Part shown: positions 35,980-47,124 of the stretch, piece after piece
How the letters are laid out: each line of letters starts with the position of its first letter
Position numbering within the stretch: the stretch's first letter is position 1
NCBI GenBank assembly: GCA_029783825.1
Contig: JAREIK010011391.1
Coordinates: 1-64,000 of the forward strand
From: Sapria himalayana
Taxonomy: Eukaryota; Streptophyta; Magnoliopsida; Malpighiales; Rafflesiaceae
Direction of reading: 5' to 3'
DNA length: 64,000 nucleotides
Translations under genes and position numbers: made by a program
The notes under the pieces: model-generated
Told to the model about the DNA's origin: nothing
The model's database searches: none
Seen by the model: the letters and a program-made list of their open reading frames with translations, nothing else

Positions 35980-36442
35980 ATTCCGTGCCCGGATTAGGCA
36001 CGAGCCGTGCCGTGCCTGACCCGGCACAATTCGGCCCATGGCACGGCACACCGGCACGGGTTCGTCCCGTGTCGGGTGTCCCTTGAGTCCGACCCCACGT
36101 TGACCGAGTGTAATTAGCCCCGGCTACTCGTTGCGTGAAAACACAATGAGTTTCGCAAGCACGGACTAACATAGCCGTGCACTCGGCCATGCCACCGTGC
36201 TGGGCCGGTGGACCGTATCACCATGCCAAGAATGACACGGGAATTTTACAATATTGTGTCTAGCTGCTCTAGCACAACACAGTGGCACGACATTGCCTTG
36301 CAAAAGGGGGCCATGCTAGGATGACAAAAAGGGTCAGTGCCGGGACGACAAAAAGGGTCCGTGTCGGGACAAAAAAAATGGGCCGTGCCGGGACAAAGGA
36401 AATGGGTCATATCAGGGCAGCCCGATTCAGTTGACACCACTA
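35980..36442 (-). mobile_element. GC-rich hAT-like element upstream of VHA-D
   Basis: The first half is the reverse complement of the right half of the 39178-39610 element (AAAAATTCCGTGCCCGG, GGCACGAGCCGTGCC, GGTGTCCC). The right end reads TTGACACCACTA, one base off the family terminus. The left terminus is lost. The second half contains a short tandem AAAGGGTC/GTGCCGGGAC motif at 36305-36400. Frames in it are low-complexity artefacts. Confidence 0.65.
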
Positions 36443-36937
36443 ATATCTACTGACAATATGGACATGTTATCTAAAATAATATTGATTATCATATAATATA
36501 TAGACTCCGATGTTATTTTAGACACCGAAAAGATCAAAAGATCACATATCATCTTAAATAAAACGAAATAGGTAAATTCATAAAATTTTTATTAACTCAA
36601 AATATTTAAATTTTTATTAGCAGCTTGTGATATGATAAAATATTTATTTATATCTAAGTTCTGAGATAACTCATTCATTTTCGATAGACCACCTATTTAA
36701 TTGCTCTCAGTTAACTGAATAAAAAAATTATCATCTCCAAATACAATGCCTATGTCTGTACTCTGAATTTTCATACAATTATTATCAAACCTAATAGCAT
36801 AATATATAAGTATGTTATTCAATTTTTCATTAATCTAACTATCATATTTTCGTTCTTTTGTTTGGTTCTTATCTGTGAATATGTAAATTAAAATATTTCT
36901 ACTTCTTTCACTTTAACCCAAAGAATCATATAAACAA
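36443..36937. other. AT-rich intergenic DNA with a faint repeat
   Basis: No gene. Bases 36490-36600 (TCAAAAGATCACATATCATC, then CTTAAATAAAACG) resemble 41250-41400, so both may be old copies of one unnamed repeat. Confidence 0.35.
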
Positions 36938-37232
36938 TAGAGGTGTCAAACGGGACGCTTCAGGCCGGGCCGGCCCATTTTTTTCAGGCCCGGCATGCTT
37001 TCGTGCCGGGCCAGGCACGATTACTATTCCGTACCATGACTGGCCCGGCATGATTTTGTAGGGTTCAGCCCAACACGGGCCCACGGCACGATCTACAGGG
37101 TTCGGCCTGATCGGGCCGAACCTTAAATTAAAAAATAAAATTAGCGTTTCGGGTGTGCCGAAACCCTAATTTTAAAAAAATTAAAATTTTGGCGCGCCTA
37201 AAACCTAATTTTAAAAAAAAAATTAGGATGGG
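36938..37232 (+). mobile_element. GC-rich hAT-like element, left part
   Basis: It starts with TAGAGGTGTCAAACGGGACG and carries internal ACCCTAATTTTAAAAAAA blocks also found in the larger element at 44800-45335. No right terminus is found; similarity fades at about 37232. Confidence 0.6.
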
Positions 37233-38179
37233 CTGAACCCTAATGTCATGTTAATTATGTGACATATACACCTAATTTAAAAGATTTTGTCTATTAACCC
37301 ATCTCTAATAGTTCTAATAAAAATATTAATTATGACATCACTATTCAAAATATTATCGAATATATTAATAAAAAATGTATTCTAAATGTTATAATCTTCA
37401 AATGTCCTTGTCATGCATTCATATATGACAATGCATAATTCTCTCATGATTGTTACACAGCAAAAGTCCTGTAGAGGCACTTAAAGAGTTTATATCCATA
37501 CTTCAAAACCTCTAGTGGACTAACTCTTAGGGTGCACTACATTTTTTTCATGTACACAACCAACTTAGATGCAAGCTAAACCACCGAGATAAAAATGTAT
37601 TTTTTTTTTATTACTCGCCCACTCAAAAAAATTACAAATGTTAGAACCCATTAATCAAAAAATTCTACAACTCTGCAAATATCATTTTCACCAAAAAAAA
37701 AAAAAAAACTTTTTTACCAAGACATCTCTTCGGAGAGCAATTTCAATGATGATAAATAATCATTATGAGCCCTTGGAACCCCTTAGCATTCCTCATGGTC
37801 CAATCCATCATGATGAATAACTTGAGTCATCCGAACCAATCACAACTAAGTCATCATGTGCTACCAATGAACCCATGTCATCCCATGTTCAAGGAAAAAA
37901 GTCATTCCAAAACCAAAGCATGTTGAAATATCTAACTCATACCCTAAAATTGAAATCACATTAAGGTCAAACTCAACTAACATACACAACCTAGTGAAAC
38001 ATCTACCGACTCAACAAACAACCTTGAATTTCTCATTGTTATAAAAAAAAATACTAGAGAAAGCACCAGCCAACTATTTTATCCACTATCACAGTATGTG
38101 TCTCTTAGAAATCTATCACTGGCTCACAAGAATTTCATTTTGACAACAAAATAAAACATAAAAGAATAAAACATAAACG
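37233..38179. other. Intergenic DNA, no gene seen
   Basis: No convincing reading frame on either strand. It contains A runs (for example around 37696) and ordinary AT-rich sequence. Confidence 0.4.
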
Positions 38180-38279
38180 TAGAGGTGTCAACCGGGCCGG
38201 GCCGGGCCGGCCCGGCAGCACGCTCGTGCTCAAAAAATTCGGGCCTGGCCTGGCCAGCCCGGCCCGGTTGACACCTCTA
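38180..38279. mobile_element. 100-bp minimal hAT-like element with both TIRs
   Basis: The element is bounded by TAGAGGTGTCAACCGGG and its inverted copy. The terminal inverted repeats run about 26 bp with one mismatch and enclose only about 48 bp. The flanking 8-mers (CATAAACG and GGCGCACT) do not match, so a target duplication is not supported here. Confidence 0.75.
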
Positions 38280-39177
38280 GGCGCACTGTAGTGCGTCACT
38301 AAGGGTATTACTGCCCAAAACAGCCCACACACCTTGCTGCCAAGAAGCATGCTCCATCTTTGTCAAAAAACGCATCAAGGTAGGGGATGTCAATGCTAAT
38401 GGCGCACAGCGAGTGTGTGGCTACTGAACTAGATTGTGCACCTCCCCCTTGTCAGAATATCGTGCAAGTCAGCAAGTGTCGTGCACTTACTGATATTGTG
38501 CACGTGTTATCCCTCAATAAAAACCAGAATTTGCTGCCTACTAAGAATTTAACTCTGATATCAAATAAATAATAAGCCAATAAATCAAAATATATCCAAT
38601 AACACTAATAAAACTATTGAGTTTATTTTTGATTTCCTTTTTTTAGTTATCTTTTTTTCTTTGTTATTATTCGAGAGCATCTATATTGTATGCTTTCCGA
38701 AACACACACACACACACATGATTTTGCAATTTTAAAAATATTTTTTATTAATTATTTTTTTTGTCACCATTTTCTTTTTCTTTTTAGTAAAATCAATTAA
38801 CTTGAAACCCTGATTCATTCATAACTTGATGTCAAAGCCTCTCATATAAGCATAAGTGATTGCGTTGGGTTGTACAGTCAATGGCATATCTCCTACTTGT
38901 TACTCCTTACATAGAGATAATCATGGACTAAGCTCTTATGCTTACATTTAATACTACTGGCACGATTGGCTTTGATAAAAATAATAATTCCTCTTATGAG
39001 GTGTTGCACCAGAGAGATGAGCCTATTATGAATATCCCATTAGACATGAGATGTGAGTCCTCGAGAAAGAGAGATAGAGAGAGATAGAGAGAGAGAGGAT
39101 AGAAGACTTGATTATCCAATCATCAAAAAATATACTAAATAAATACATCCACAATCTTTATTAAATAAGTTTTTATG
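38280..39177. other. Intergenic DNA with two microsatellites
   Basis: No gene. A (CA)n run lies at 38701-38718 and a GA-rich run at about 39062-39100. Confidence 0.45.
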
Positions 39178-39610
39178 TAGAGGTGTCGAACGGGACTGGC
39201 AGGGCCGGGCAGGCCCGAATTTTTTGGGCATGCACGTGCCGCCTGGCCCGGCACGGTTTAAAATAACCTGGCCCGGCAAGGCCCGCAGGCACGGCGGGCC
39301 GTGCCGTGCCTTGCCGGGCCCGCTAGGGCTTGCATGGCCGAGCGGTTCGAGATACGGGGGACCGCGGTTCGGGTCGAATCAGACCCGACCCATTATCTTT
39401 TTTTGCGGGAGGGGCATCGTGGGGTCAGGCTCACGGGACACCCGGCATGGGACAAACCGGTGCCGGTGTGCCGTGCCGTGGGCCGAGCCGTGCCGTGGGC
39501 CGAGCCGTGCCTGGTCAGGCACGGCACGGCACGGGCCAGGCACGGCTCGTGCATAACCCGGGCACGGAATTTTTCCGTGACGGGCCGGGCCGGCCCGGTT
39601 GACACCTCTA
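39178..39610 (+). mobile_element. GC-rich hAT-like element, full length
   Basis: The element begins TAGAGGTGTCGAACGGG and ends CCCGGTTGACACCTCTA. The flanking 8-mers TTTTTATG and GTTTTATG match at 7 of 8 positions, which supports an 8-bp target-site duplication and therefore a hAT-type origin. It is 433 bp of GCCGTGCC/GGCACGGC repeats with no transposase. Several long open frames arise only because GC-rich DNA has few stops. Confidence 0.8.
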
Positions 39611-41645
39611 GTTTTATGTTATATCAATTGATCCAATCTAAAATAACTACTTATACTTTCCCAACCACACTTTGAGAGAAACTAATAACATATTCTACTC
39701 AGTACTTAATATCTCGAATATTCTCTTATTTTTTTTTAATATTAAATATTTTAGTTTTTGTCTTATCTTGATAGTTATAAGATTTCTAGCACTCTTTCCA
39801 AGAAACTCAATGATCTATGATGGTGAGATACCATGATTAATAAACTAATTAATCACATCTAATTATAATTACAATTTCATTCCAAAATATTAAAATAATT
39901 AAGCAGTGAGATGCAAAAAGCTATATACAGTGACATGGCATGATTCTTACATCCAAGCAATGTCGTGTCGGCATGGCATCGGAGAAGGTAGGCCCACACA
40001 ACCCAATGGCCTTATTACAGCAATCGGCTATGTCAACCTTTTTTGGGTCGAGTCCCAAAAAACCAGCACATCTTATTAAGAGGTTAGCATAGGGCCCTAC
40101 TAACCAGCACGAACAGAAAAATCAAGTTTTCATGCTTAGGCCCTGGGCTATCCTAGCCAAGCCACGTCGGTTAGCATAGGACCCTAGGCTATGTCTAGGC
40201 AATCGATAGTGCTCACAACTCATTGCACAGCTCTGCCCTAGGCCTACTAGAGGTGTCAACAACTAAGCTCCCCAACATAGCCCTAGGCTAGCAGCTAGTT
40301 GTAACTATAATATATAATTTATTTTATTATCTATTTCCATATATATATCTATTTTATTTCTTTATTTTATTTATAGATACAGATACTAATATATTAAGAG
40401 GTTAGATATGTGACATTAAAAAAACAATGAGAGTCCGCTAATCAGTTAGTGGACCGAAATATTTTTTAGAGCATGACCAAGTCTAGTTTGAAAATCAATG
40501 TCGTTTTTGTTTTATATTGAACCCTAATCATTATATATATATATATAGAGTATCTATAATCGCAAGCACGGACTCTATCTTTTTTCTCTCACTCTCTCTT
40601 TCAACTATAACTAAAATATTATAGATTAATAAATCTACAAATACAATGTACTTTTCTGATAAACGTAGTTAGTCATTTTGAATAGCTAATAAAATACGTT
40701 AAAATTAATATTTATTTTGGCTGTTATATTATTATTCCTTATGATACGTTATATTCTACATAATTCATTAATGATATGTTCATCATAATCAATATGTATA
40801 CTTGAATATAAAATTCTAATAATAACTATTATATTAATATTAATATATTATTATATTATGTATATAAAATAAAAAAAAACATATTTTATTACAAAATAAA
40901 CTACAATGCAATACAAATTTAAACAAAGTAAAATATAAGAAAATACTTTCAAAAAATATATCAAGGTCTAAAAATTTAAATCTAAAACAACAAAAAATCT
41001 GAAACTATGCATGCCAGTCTAATATGACTGTGTCTAATTTGGATTATCACTATTCATAGTCAGAATCTTGATATTATCATTTTTTATGTATGTCACCATT
41101 TAATTTTAGCTCTTTTATTTCATATTGAATAATTATTCGTGAATCCTCTTGATTTTTAAGCATGAGAGATATTCAATTATATTTAGTTGTGGTGCAGTCC
41201 TCCTATCTTAAATCACATTCACAATCACAAAAAATAAACTCGGATATTATGCTTAAATATTAAAAAGATAAATAGATCACGTATTATTTTAAATAAAATG
41301 AGAAACATGAATTTGTATGACTTCTACCAACACAAAATATCTAAATTTTAATGTCATTTTGAGATAAGTTGAAACAACAATCAATATTTAATTATCCCGT
41401 CATTTGTCTCTAGCTAATTGATGAGTTAGCTAGAGGCAAACAAAAATTAAAGAAATTTACTACTACTTTTTCATATATTTACTATGTTTTTATGTGATAG
41501 GGTTAGGCTAACTAATAACTCACTCTATCATTAATAAGTGTTTTACGAGAATTTATAAAAAATATAATATTCAATATACAATTTTTAATATTATATTTAA
41601 TACTACTTTAAATAACAATATTATTATTAACAAGTTTATCACAAC
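39611..41645. other. Intergenic DNA with diverged GC-richer patch
   Basis: No gene. Bases 39935-40310 are richer in G+C, with GGTTAGCATAGG(A/G)CCCTA repeated, and include one family-like terminus, TAGAGGTGTCAACAACTA, at 40248. The rest is AT-rich. Confidence 0.4.
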
Positions 41646-42040
41646 TATCTGAGATATGTTCTCATTTTTCACATTATGAATATTTATTATGCAATTAATC
41701 AATATTATAAGCAGGAATAAAATTTATTTTTCTTATATTAAAAAATATAATAAATTTACTAAAACATCTTGAGATATCTAGTAGATAACATAAGTTCTAT
41801 ATTTTATACATATCAATGAATCTAAAATAATTTCAAATGAATATGAGATATCATTAATATTTTTCATGTTCGATATATTTGTTATGTAATTAACCTAATA
41901 AAATAAGCTTAAATTAAAATTATTTTTTATGAATTAAAAAATATAATATATTCACTAAAAATCTTAAGATAACTAGCAGACAACATAGATTCTATATACT
42001 AGATTTATTAGTTGACCTAAAAAAATTTTGAATAAATATG
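41646..42040. repeat. Diverged ~195-bp tandem duplication
   Basis: Two units, about 41650-41840 and 41841-42035, share the order GAGATAT, TTTTTCA(C/T), TATGNAATTAA, ATAAAATAAGC-like, TTAAAAAATATAATA, (A/T)CTTGAGATATCTAG-like, ACATA(A/G)(A/G)TTCTATAT. A weaker third unit may lie at 42600-42780 (TAGGTATCTAGCATAACAT). The pattern suggests old satellite or LTR-derived DNA. Confidence 0.55.
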
Positions 42041-43542
42041 AGACCCCATTACAATGATATTTATATGATGTTATAGTCTGTGTTGGCTATTAATATCTGA
42101 CTATATAAATAAAAATAATGAAATCCTTATTTTTAATAATTTTGATTATGAGATAAAAAGTTATTATTTGAATTTCTAAAAATTTTTTTTGATAAGATGA
42201 ACTTTTATTTATCTGTGTACATTCTCACCACTTATATTGTACTCAGGTGCATATATAATATTAGTAATAAATTTAGTATATATAAATAATATCTTAATTT
42301 TAGTATCATGACTATTAAATTAAAATCAAATATATAAATCTTATGATTATAATAAAAGAAAAAAATTATTATAAAATACAAATTCACATGCAAGAAGCAA
42401 ACAGAAAAACTTGATAATTAAATTCACAAAAGATTTTCTAAAATATTTACATATTATGATAAGTATAATAATTATAATGATTCTTCAAACATAGACATAG
42501 ATGTAATAATCAGAGATGGTATCTTTTCTATTCAGTTAACAATGAGTAAACAACAAGTTATTTTAATTCTTAGATATTAATTACTACTCAATCTTATAAT
42601 ATAATATCATTAATAATTTAGATATATTAATTTAATAAAAATCAAACAAATTTATTTTTCCAGTACTATCTAAAATAATAACCTACAAATCTCTTAGGTA
42701 TCTAGCATAACATCACAGTTTACATTTTTTCTACCTACTAATATTATTTCAGATAAAAGATTTAATTATGATCATATATCAAAAACACACTTTTATGCTT
42801 AAGTCTTAAAGGACTAGAAATATTTAAAGATAGGTGTTAAGAATAATGTAAAAAAGGTACTCATTGATGATGACTTATAGGCCGATATCAAAGATATCAA
42901 GGCCATTGCTACCTTAAGATTTAGATGTGAGATTCGATCTATATTACTAATATAGATTAAACATAATTTTCAAATATTAGTCTCAATTACTCAAAGAATT
43001 AAAATATAATATGTTTATATTTATTTACTTTGTTGATGGGGTACACATTTTTTATACTTTTAAACTTTTTAAATTTTTTGTTATTTATCATATGATATTA
43101 TATCATGATGTTATAAAATAAAATAATTGTATATTTTTTTTATTGAGTAATGATCTCATAAATTTAATTTATTTTAATTTACATTATATTGCATTTTTTT
43201 TTAAATAAATCTTTTTAAAATATTTTCATTTTCATGCCACTGGCAGTAGAGCTCGATAATTGATAGTGGGTATTAGCATGATAAAAAAAATAAAATTAAA
43301 AATAAAAATTATTTTCTTTATAAATATTAGCTATTTTATAAAATAAAATAAATTAAAATATTTTAGTTTATAAAATAAATATATATTTTTTTATTTTATA
43401 AGATAATATTTATAATTATTTTATTTTATAAAATAATATTTTAAAATTATCTTATATTATATAAAAATATATTTTTTTTATTTTATAAAATAAAAATATT
43501 TTATTTTATTTTATTAAAATAGTTTATTTTATTTTAGCGCTA
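42041..43542. other. AT-rich intergenic DNA
   Basis: No gene. Bases 43270-43535 are almost pure A+T with many TTTTATAAAATAAAA palindromic words. Confidence 0.45.
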
Positions 43543-43664
43543 GCCTGCCTCCCCCCTCATTTCCCGCCCACCCGCCTGCCTCCCCCCTCAATTCCCGCCC
43601 GCCCACCCACCTCCCCCCTCAATTCCCGCCTGCCCCCTGCCTCCCCCCCTCAATTCGTGCCAGC
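43543..43664. repeat. C-rich minisatellite, about 3.5 copies of ~35 bp
   Basis: Units contain GCCTGCCTCCCCCCTCA then ATTCCCGCCCGCCCACC. It begins abruptly after nearly pure A+T sequence. The C runs could form i-motif or, on the other strand, G-quadruplex structures. Confidence 0.85.
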
Positions 43665-43734
43665 CACCTGCGTCGAGTGGCCAACGTAGCCCATGCGACA
43701 ATGTTGGCCACTGGACATCCGATACGCCACCGTA

Positions 43735-43756
43735 CGATACGCCACGTGGCGTATCG
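43735..43756. repeat. 22-bp perfect palindrome centred on CACGTG
   Basis: The half-site CGATACGCCAC is followed by its exact reverse complement. A second copy at 43774-43793 has one mismatch, and a single GATACGCCAC half lies at 43721-43730. The centre, GCCACGTGGC, is a G-box, the site bound by plant bZIP and bHLH factors, but no gene is adjacent. Confidence 0.8.
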
Positions 43757-43793
43757 GATATAGGTTTATCAATGATACGCCACGTGGCATATC

Positions 43794-44375
43794 GGACATA
43801 TATTCGTGCCGTGTCCGAGTATCAGACACGTGGGCACGGCTATAGTGAGCCATGTCCGTGCTTCCTTGTTGGCTATCATGTAAGGCCTCGAAATAGCCAC
43901 ATGGCCCCTCAACCAGGCATCCTAGCCCTATATCTGACTACTTCCACAATGCCACTAGCATTCACCTGAGATGCCTGGCCAATGGCTAATGATTGTGGTT
44001 GTGATTGTAGTTGTGTGGTGCCAATCTCGGGCAGACCGAATGCGACCCGATCTGACACAACATGATTCAGCATTCGCAATTCATTAGGGCATGTTGCCAG
44101 GCAATGTCATGGTAAAGCTAACCAAAATTCCAGTCATGCCAATACAACATAGCACAGTGGCCCAATAGGGCCACCAAATTTTGGATCATGCTGTAGATAT
44201 GTTGCTTAACCTAGATACATCATATAATATACCTACTAACTCACCAAAAGGAAAAATGAAATACGAAGAGAGAATTTCTTACCGGGAAGGAAATTGACAG
44301 ATAAGAAAAATCAATCAAAGTGCAGTGATTATTGTCTTCTACAATTAAGCTTCTGTAGTTCTGGTTCAGCTCCCT

Positions 44376-44412
<37 letters not shown>

Positions 44413-44799
44413 CCTCTCTCCCTATCCGTTTCGTGGCGCAGACCTAAGGCACTGTAAAATCGATAAATATCGGCAACATTCCGGCCAATATTGCTCCCAA
44501 AAAAAAAAAAAACTGAAAACGGATTTCGGGTCGGGACATTCCGGCCGGAGAGAGTCCATTTTGACCGACCGGCAGGCTATCCCTGTCCACCCAGAATTAG
44601 GTCCTAGCAGGGCCATTAATTTATCGGCCAAAAAAATAACCGGGGCTAAATTTGGCCCGGACCAATAAGAGCCAGCCTGCCCGATTTTTGTTTTTTTTTT
44701 TTTTGTCTTCAAAATGCTATTTGGCCCTACCAGCCCCGGTTTTTAGGGTTGGCTAGGCTTCTAAAATTTTCGCCCGACCCAATTTTGTCCGACCCACTA
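43794..44799. other. GC-mixed intergenic DNA with CT microsatellite
   Basis: No gene. A (CT)n tract lies at 44371-44425. Sequence around 44440-44790 is GC-rich with CCGGCC and CGGGTCGGGACATTCCGG words plus A and T runs. It may be part of an unrecognised retroelement. Confidence 0.4.
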
Positions 44800-45335
44800 T
44801 AGAGGTGTCAAACGAGACGTGTCGGACCGGTTCGGCCCATTTTTTCAGGCCCGACCGTGTTTTCATGCCAGGTCAGGCACGACACAGTACAGTAACCCTA
44901 ATTTTGTGGGGATTCAGCCCGGCACGGGCCCGTAGCACGATTCGGCGGGTTCGGCCCAACCGGGACGAACCCTAAATTTAAAACAAATTAGGATTTCGGC
45001 GCGCCCGTAACCCTAATTTTAAAAAAAATTAGGATTTCGGCGCCCCCGTAATCCTAATTTAAAAAAAAATTAGGATTTCGGCCCGCCAGAAATCCTAATT
45101 CTAAAAAAATTTGAAATCGGGCGCGCCCGAAACCCTAATTTTAAAAAAAATTAGGGTTTCGGCGCCCGATAATCCTAATTTTTTTAAAAAAAAAATTCAG
45201 CATGGTACCGTGCCGGGCCAAGCACGGCACGAAGCCCGGTTGGCCTCGGCACGGCATTATCGTGCAATGGTCGGGCATGGCACGAGTCTGGGCACGGGAA
45301 ATATATGTGCCAGCCTGACCCGGTTGACATCTCTA
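44800..45335 (+). mobile_element. GC-rich hAT-like element with internal tandem repeat
   Basis: Left terminus TAGAGGTGTCAAACGAGACG, right terminus CCCGGTTGACATCTCTA (one change from the family). The 8-mers outside do not match. Inside, 44974-45197 is a tandem array of about five 41-bp units, each carrying a self-complementary CCTAATTTT(A)nATTAGG core joined by TTCGGCGCGCCCG. Confidence 0.7.
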
Positions 45336-46599
45336 ATTATTCACTCTTATTTTTTGTGTATGCTTACGAGAGTGCTAAATTCGTGCAAAGTTTGTGCCTG
45401 ATCATGCTATTCTAATTCTAGGGTTGTGACCGTGTTTTTCTAGTGTTGTGTTTCGTCATATGCCATGCTCGTGCTATGACACGAGTGCTAGAAATTCTTC
45501 TAAAATATCCGGCCCTTTAATAAAAATGCTATTCTATAAGTTTTTTTAAATAATTTACATTTCACATTATTTGTAATATACTAGACATTAAACATTGTGT
45601 GTGTGTGTGTGTGTGTATAAATATTATGCTAATTTTGGAGAAAATATATATATTGTGACTGTGTGTTATTTTTAGTAATTTTTGTATACTTTCTAGCATA
45701 AGTAGAAAATATATAAATATATATTTCAGATAATTAGAAATATATTTATTTAATAGTAGTTCGATAGAAAATTCAATAACCCAGATAATTATTTTTTTTA
45801 ATGCTTGTTGAATTAAATTTTTTAACAATTTTAAGAATACCAAAAATATTAAATCAACATGGAAGTTAGAACAAAATCTTGCTTCATAATTTCTAAAATT
45901 GTTATATAGTATTGTTTGTCGTTAAAAATGGTCCTTCGCACAAAAAATAAATTTCTAAAAAATATGAAATAAATTTTTTTTTAACAATTCAATGATTTAA
46001 ATGTTATTTTAAATAAATCTAAAAATAAATAATTATAACCTTAATTTTAAGATGATTTTCAAAAGATGATGGTCATCATCTTTTGACCAAAATTAATGTA
46101 TATTATATTTGTCAAAAAAATAATAATAATAATTTGAATATACAATCACAATTAATAATATTTTACATTTTTAATGGTTAAATTAATTTTTCATTATTAT
46201 CTAACATTTTTATCATTTCAATCATTTTATCAGATCAAAAATCATATTTTGTGCCCCTCACAAATTGTATTAATTGATAAGGATGGACTTGGTGTTGTGA
46301 ATAAAAATATTTTCTAAAAAATGCAATACTTCTTGAATCATATTTTCTTATCTATTCTTCTTTATTTATTTATATGAAAATTTAACTCGATAACAAAAAA
46401 AATTTATAAAATCATTGTTCATCATTAAAATGCAAAAAAAAAAAAAAAAAATGAAATAAACATTCCATCTCAAAAATGTCATACATGCCATGCCATGATT
46501 AGAACCTCACCTCCAAGACTAAATGTTAAGTTCCAAAACTCACCTTGATCCAAATAATTTTAATGATTATATATGTTGTATATGTAATTTATTTTTTTT
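45336..46599. other. AT-rich intergenic DNA with simple repeats
   Basis: No gene. It holds a (GT)n tract at about 45596-45616, an A run at about 46435-46451, and a 28-bp inverted repeat at 46059-46086 (arms TCAAAAGATGATG and its reverse complement around GT). Confidence 0.45.
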
Positions 46600-47022
46600 T
46601 AATAATATGTTTGTAAAACCAAATATTTGTTCTGTCTTAATATTTTTATGTAAGTGCAAAAAATGAAATATTAAGAGGCTGGGGATGCAGTAGTAGCACA
46701 ATAATGGAGGTCCCGCTATTTTTGGACAGAAATTTTTGGAGCAGAGCCTGACCCGTCCCATGATCCGACCCGCTCCGGTTAAATGAACCGAGATAATTTT
46801 TTTAATATAAAATGTTTTGTAATTTTATTTTCGGGTAGCTGTTTTTGGTCCCGTGGAACTGTTCATCGTCTCCCTCTCTTCTCTCTGCGCGATTTATCAC
46901 GACTGTTCTGTGTGCTGCTTACAATAAGATGATTTTCTGTTGAGTTTAATTTGTAACGCATAAATATTTTCTGGTGAATGTAGCTAGTCTTACTGAACGA
47001 CTACCGAACCACGTTATACAAC
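46600..47022. repeat. Dispersed ~400-bp repeat, copy 2
   Basis: This is the partner of 27450-27852, same orientation, roughly three quarters identical by eye. It ends at GAACCACGTTAT like copy 1. About 100 bp of other sequence separate it from the first satellite monomer. Confidence 0.75.
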
Positions 47023-47124
47023 TTTATTAGAATATTACTTACAATAATATATGTTAATCTTAGTTTTTTTGCATGTTCTAATTTATTTTACACAATTGCA
47101 TTATAGGTAGCTCTTGATCAAATC

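Noticed and set aside
39224..39675. Open frames of 70-124 residues rich in G, R, P and A
   Set aside because: They fall inside a GC-rich miniature element with few stop codons; no domain is seen and frames overlap on both strands.
44294..44712. Open frames of 124 and 96 residues on opposite strands
   Set aside because: They run across a (CT)n microsatellite and A/T tracts, overlap antisense to each other, and show no domain.
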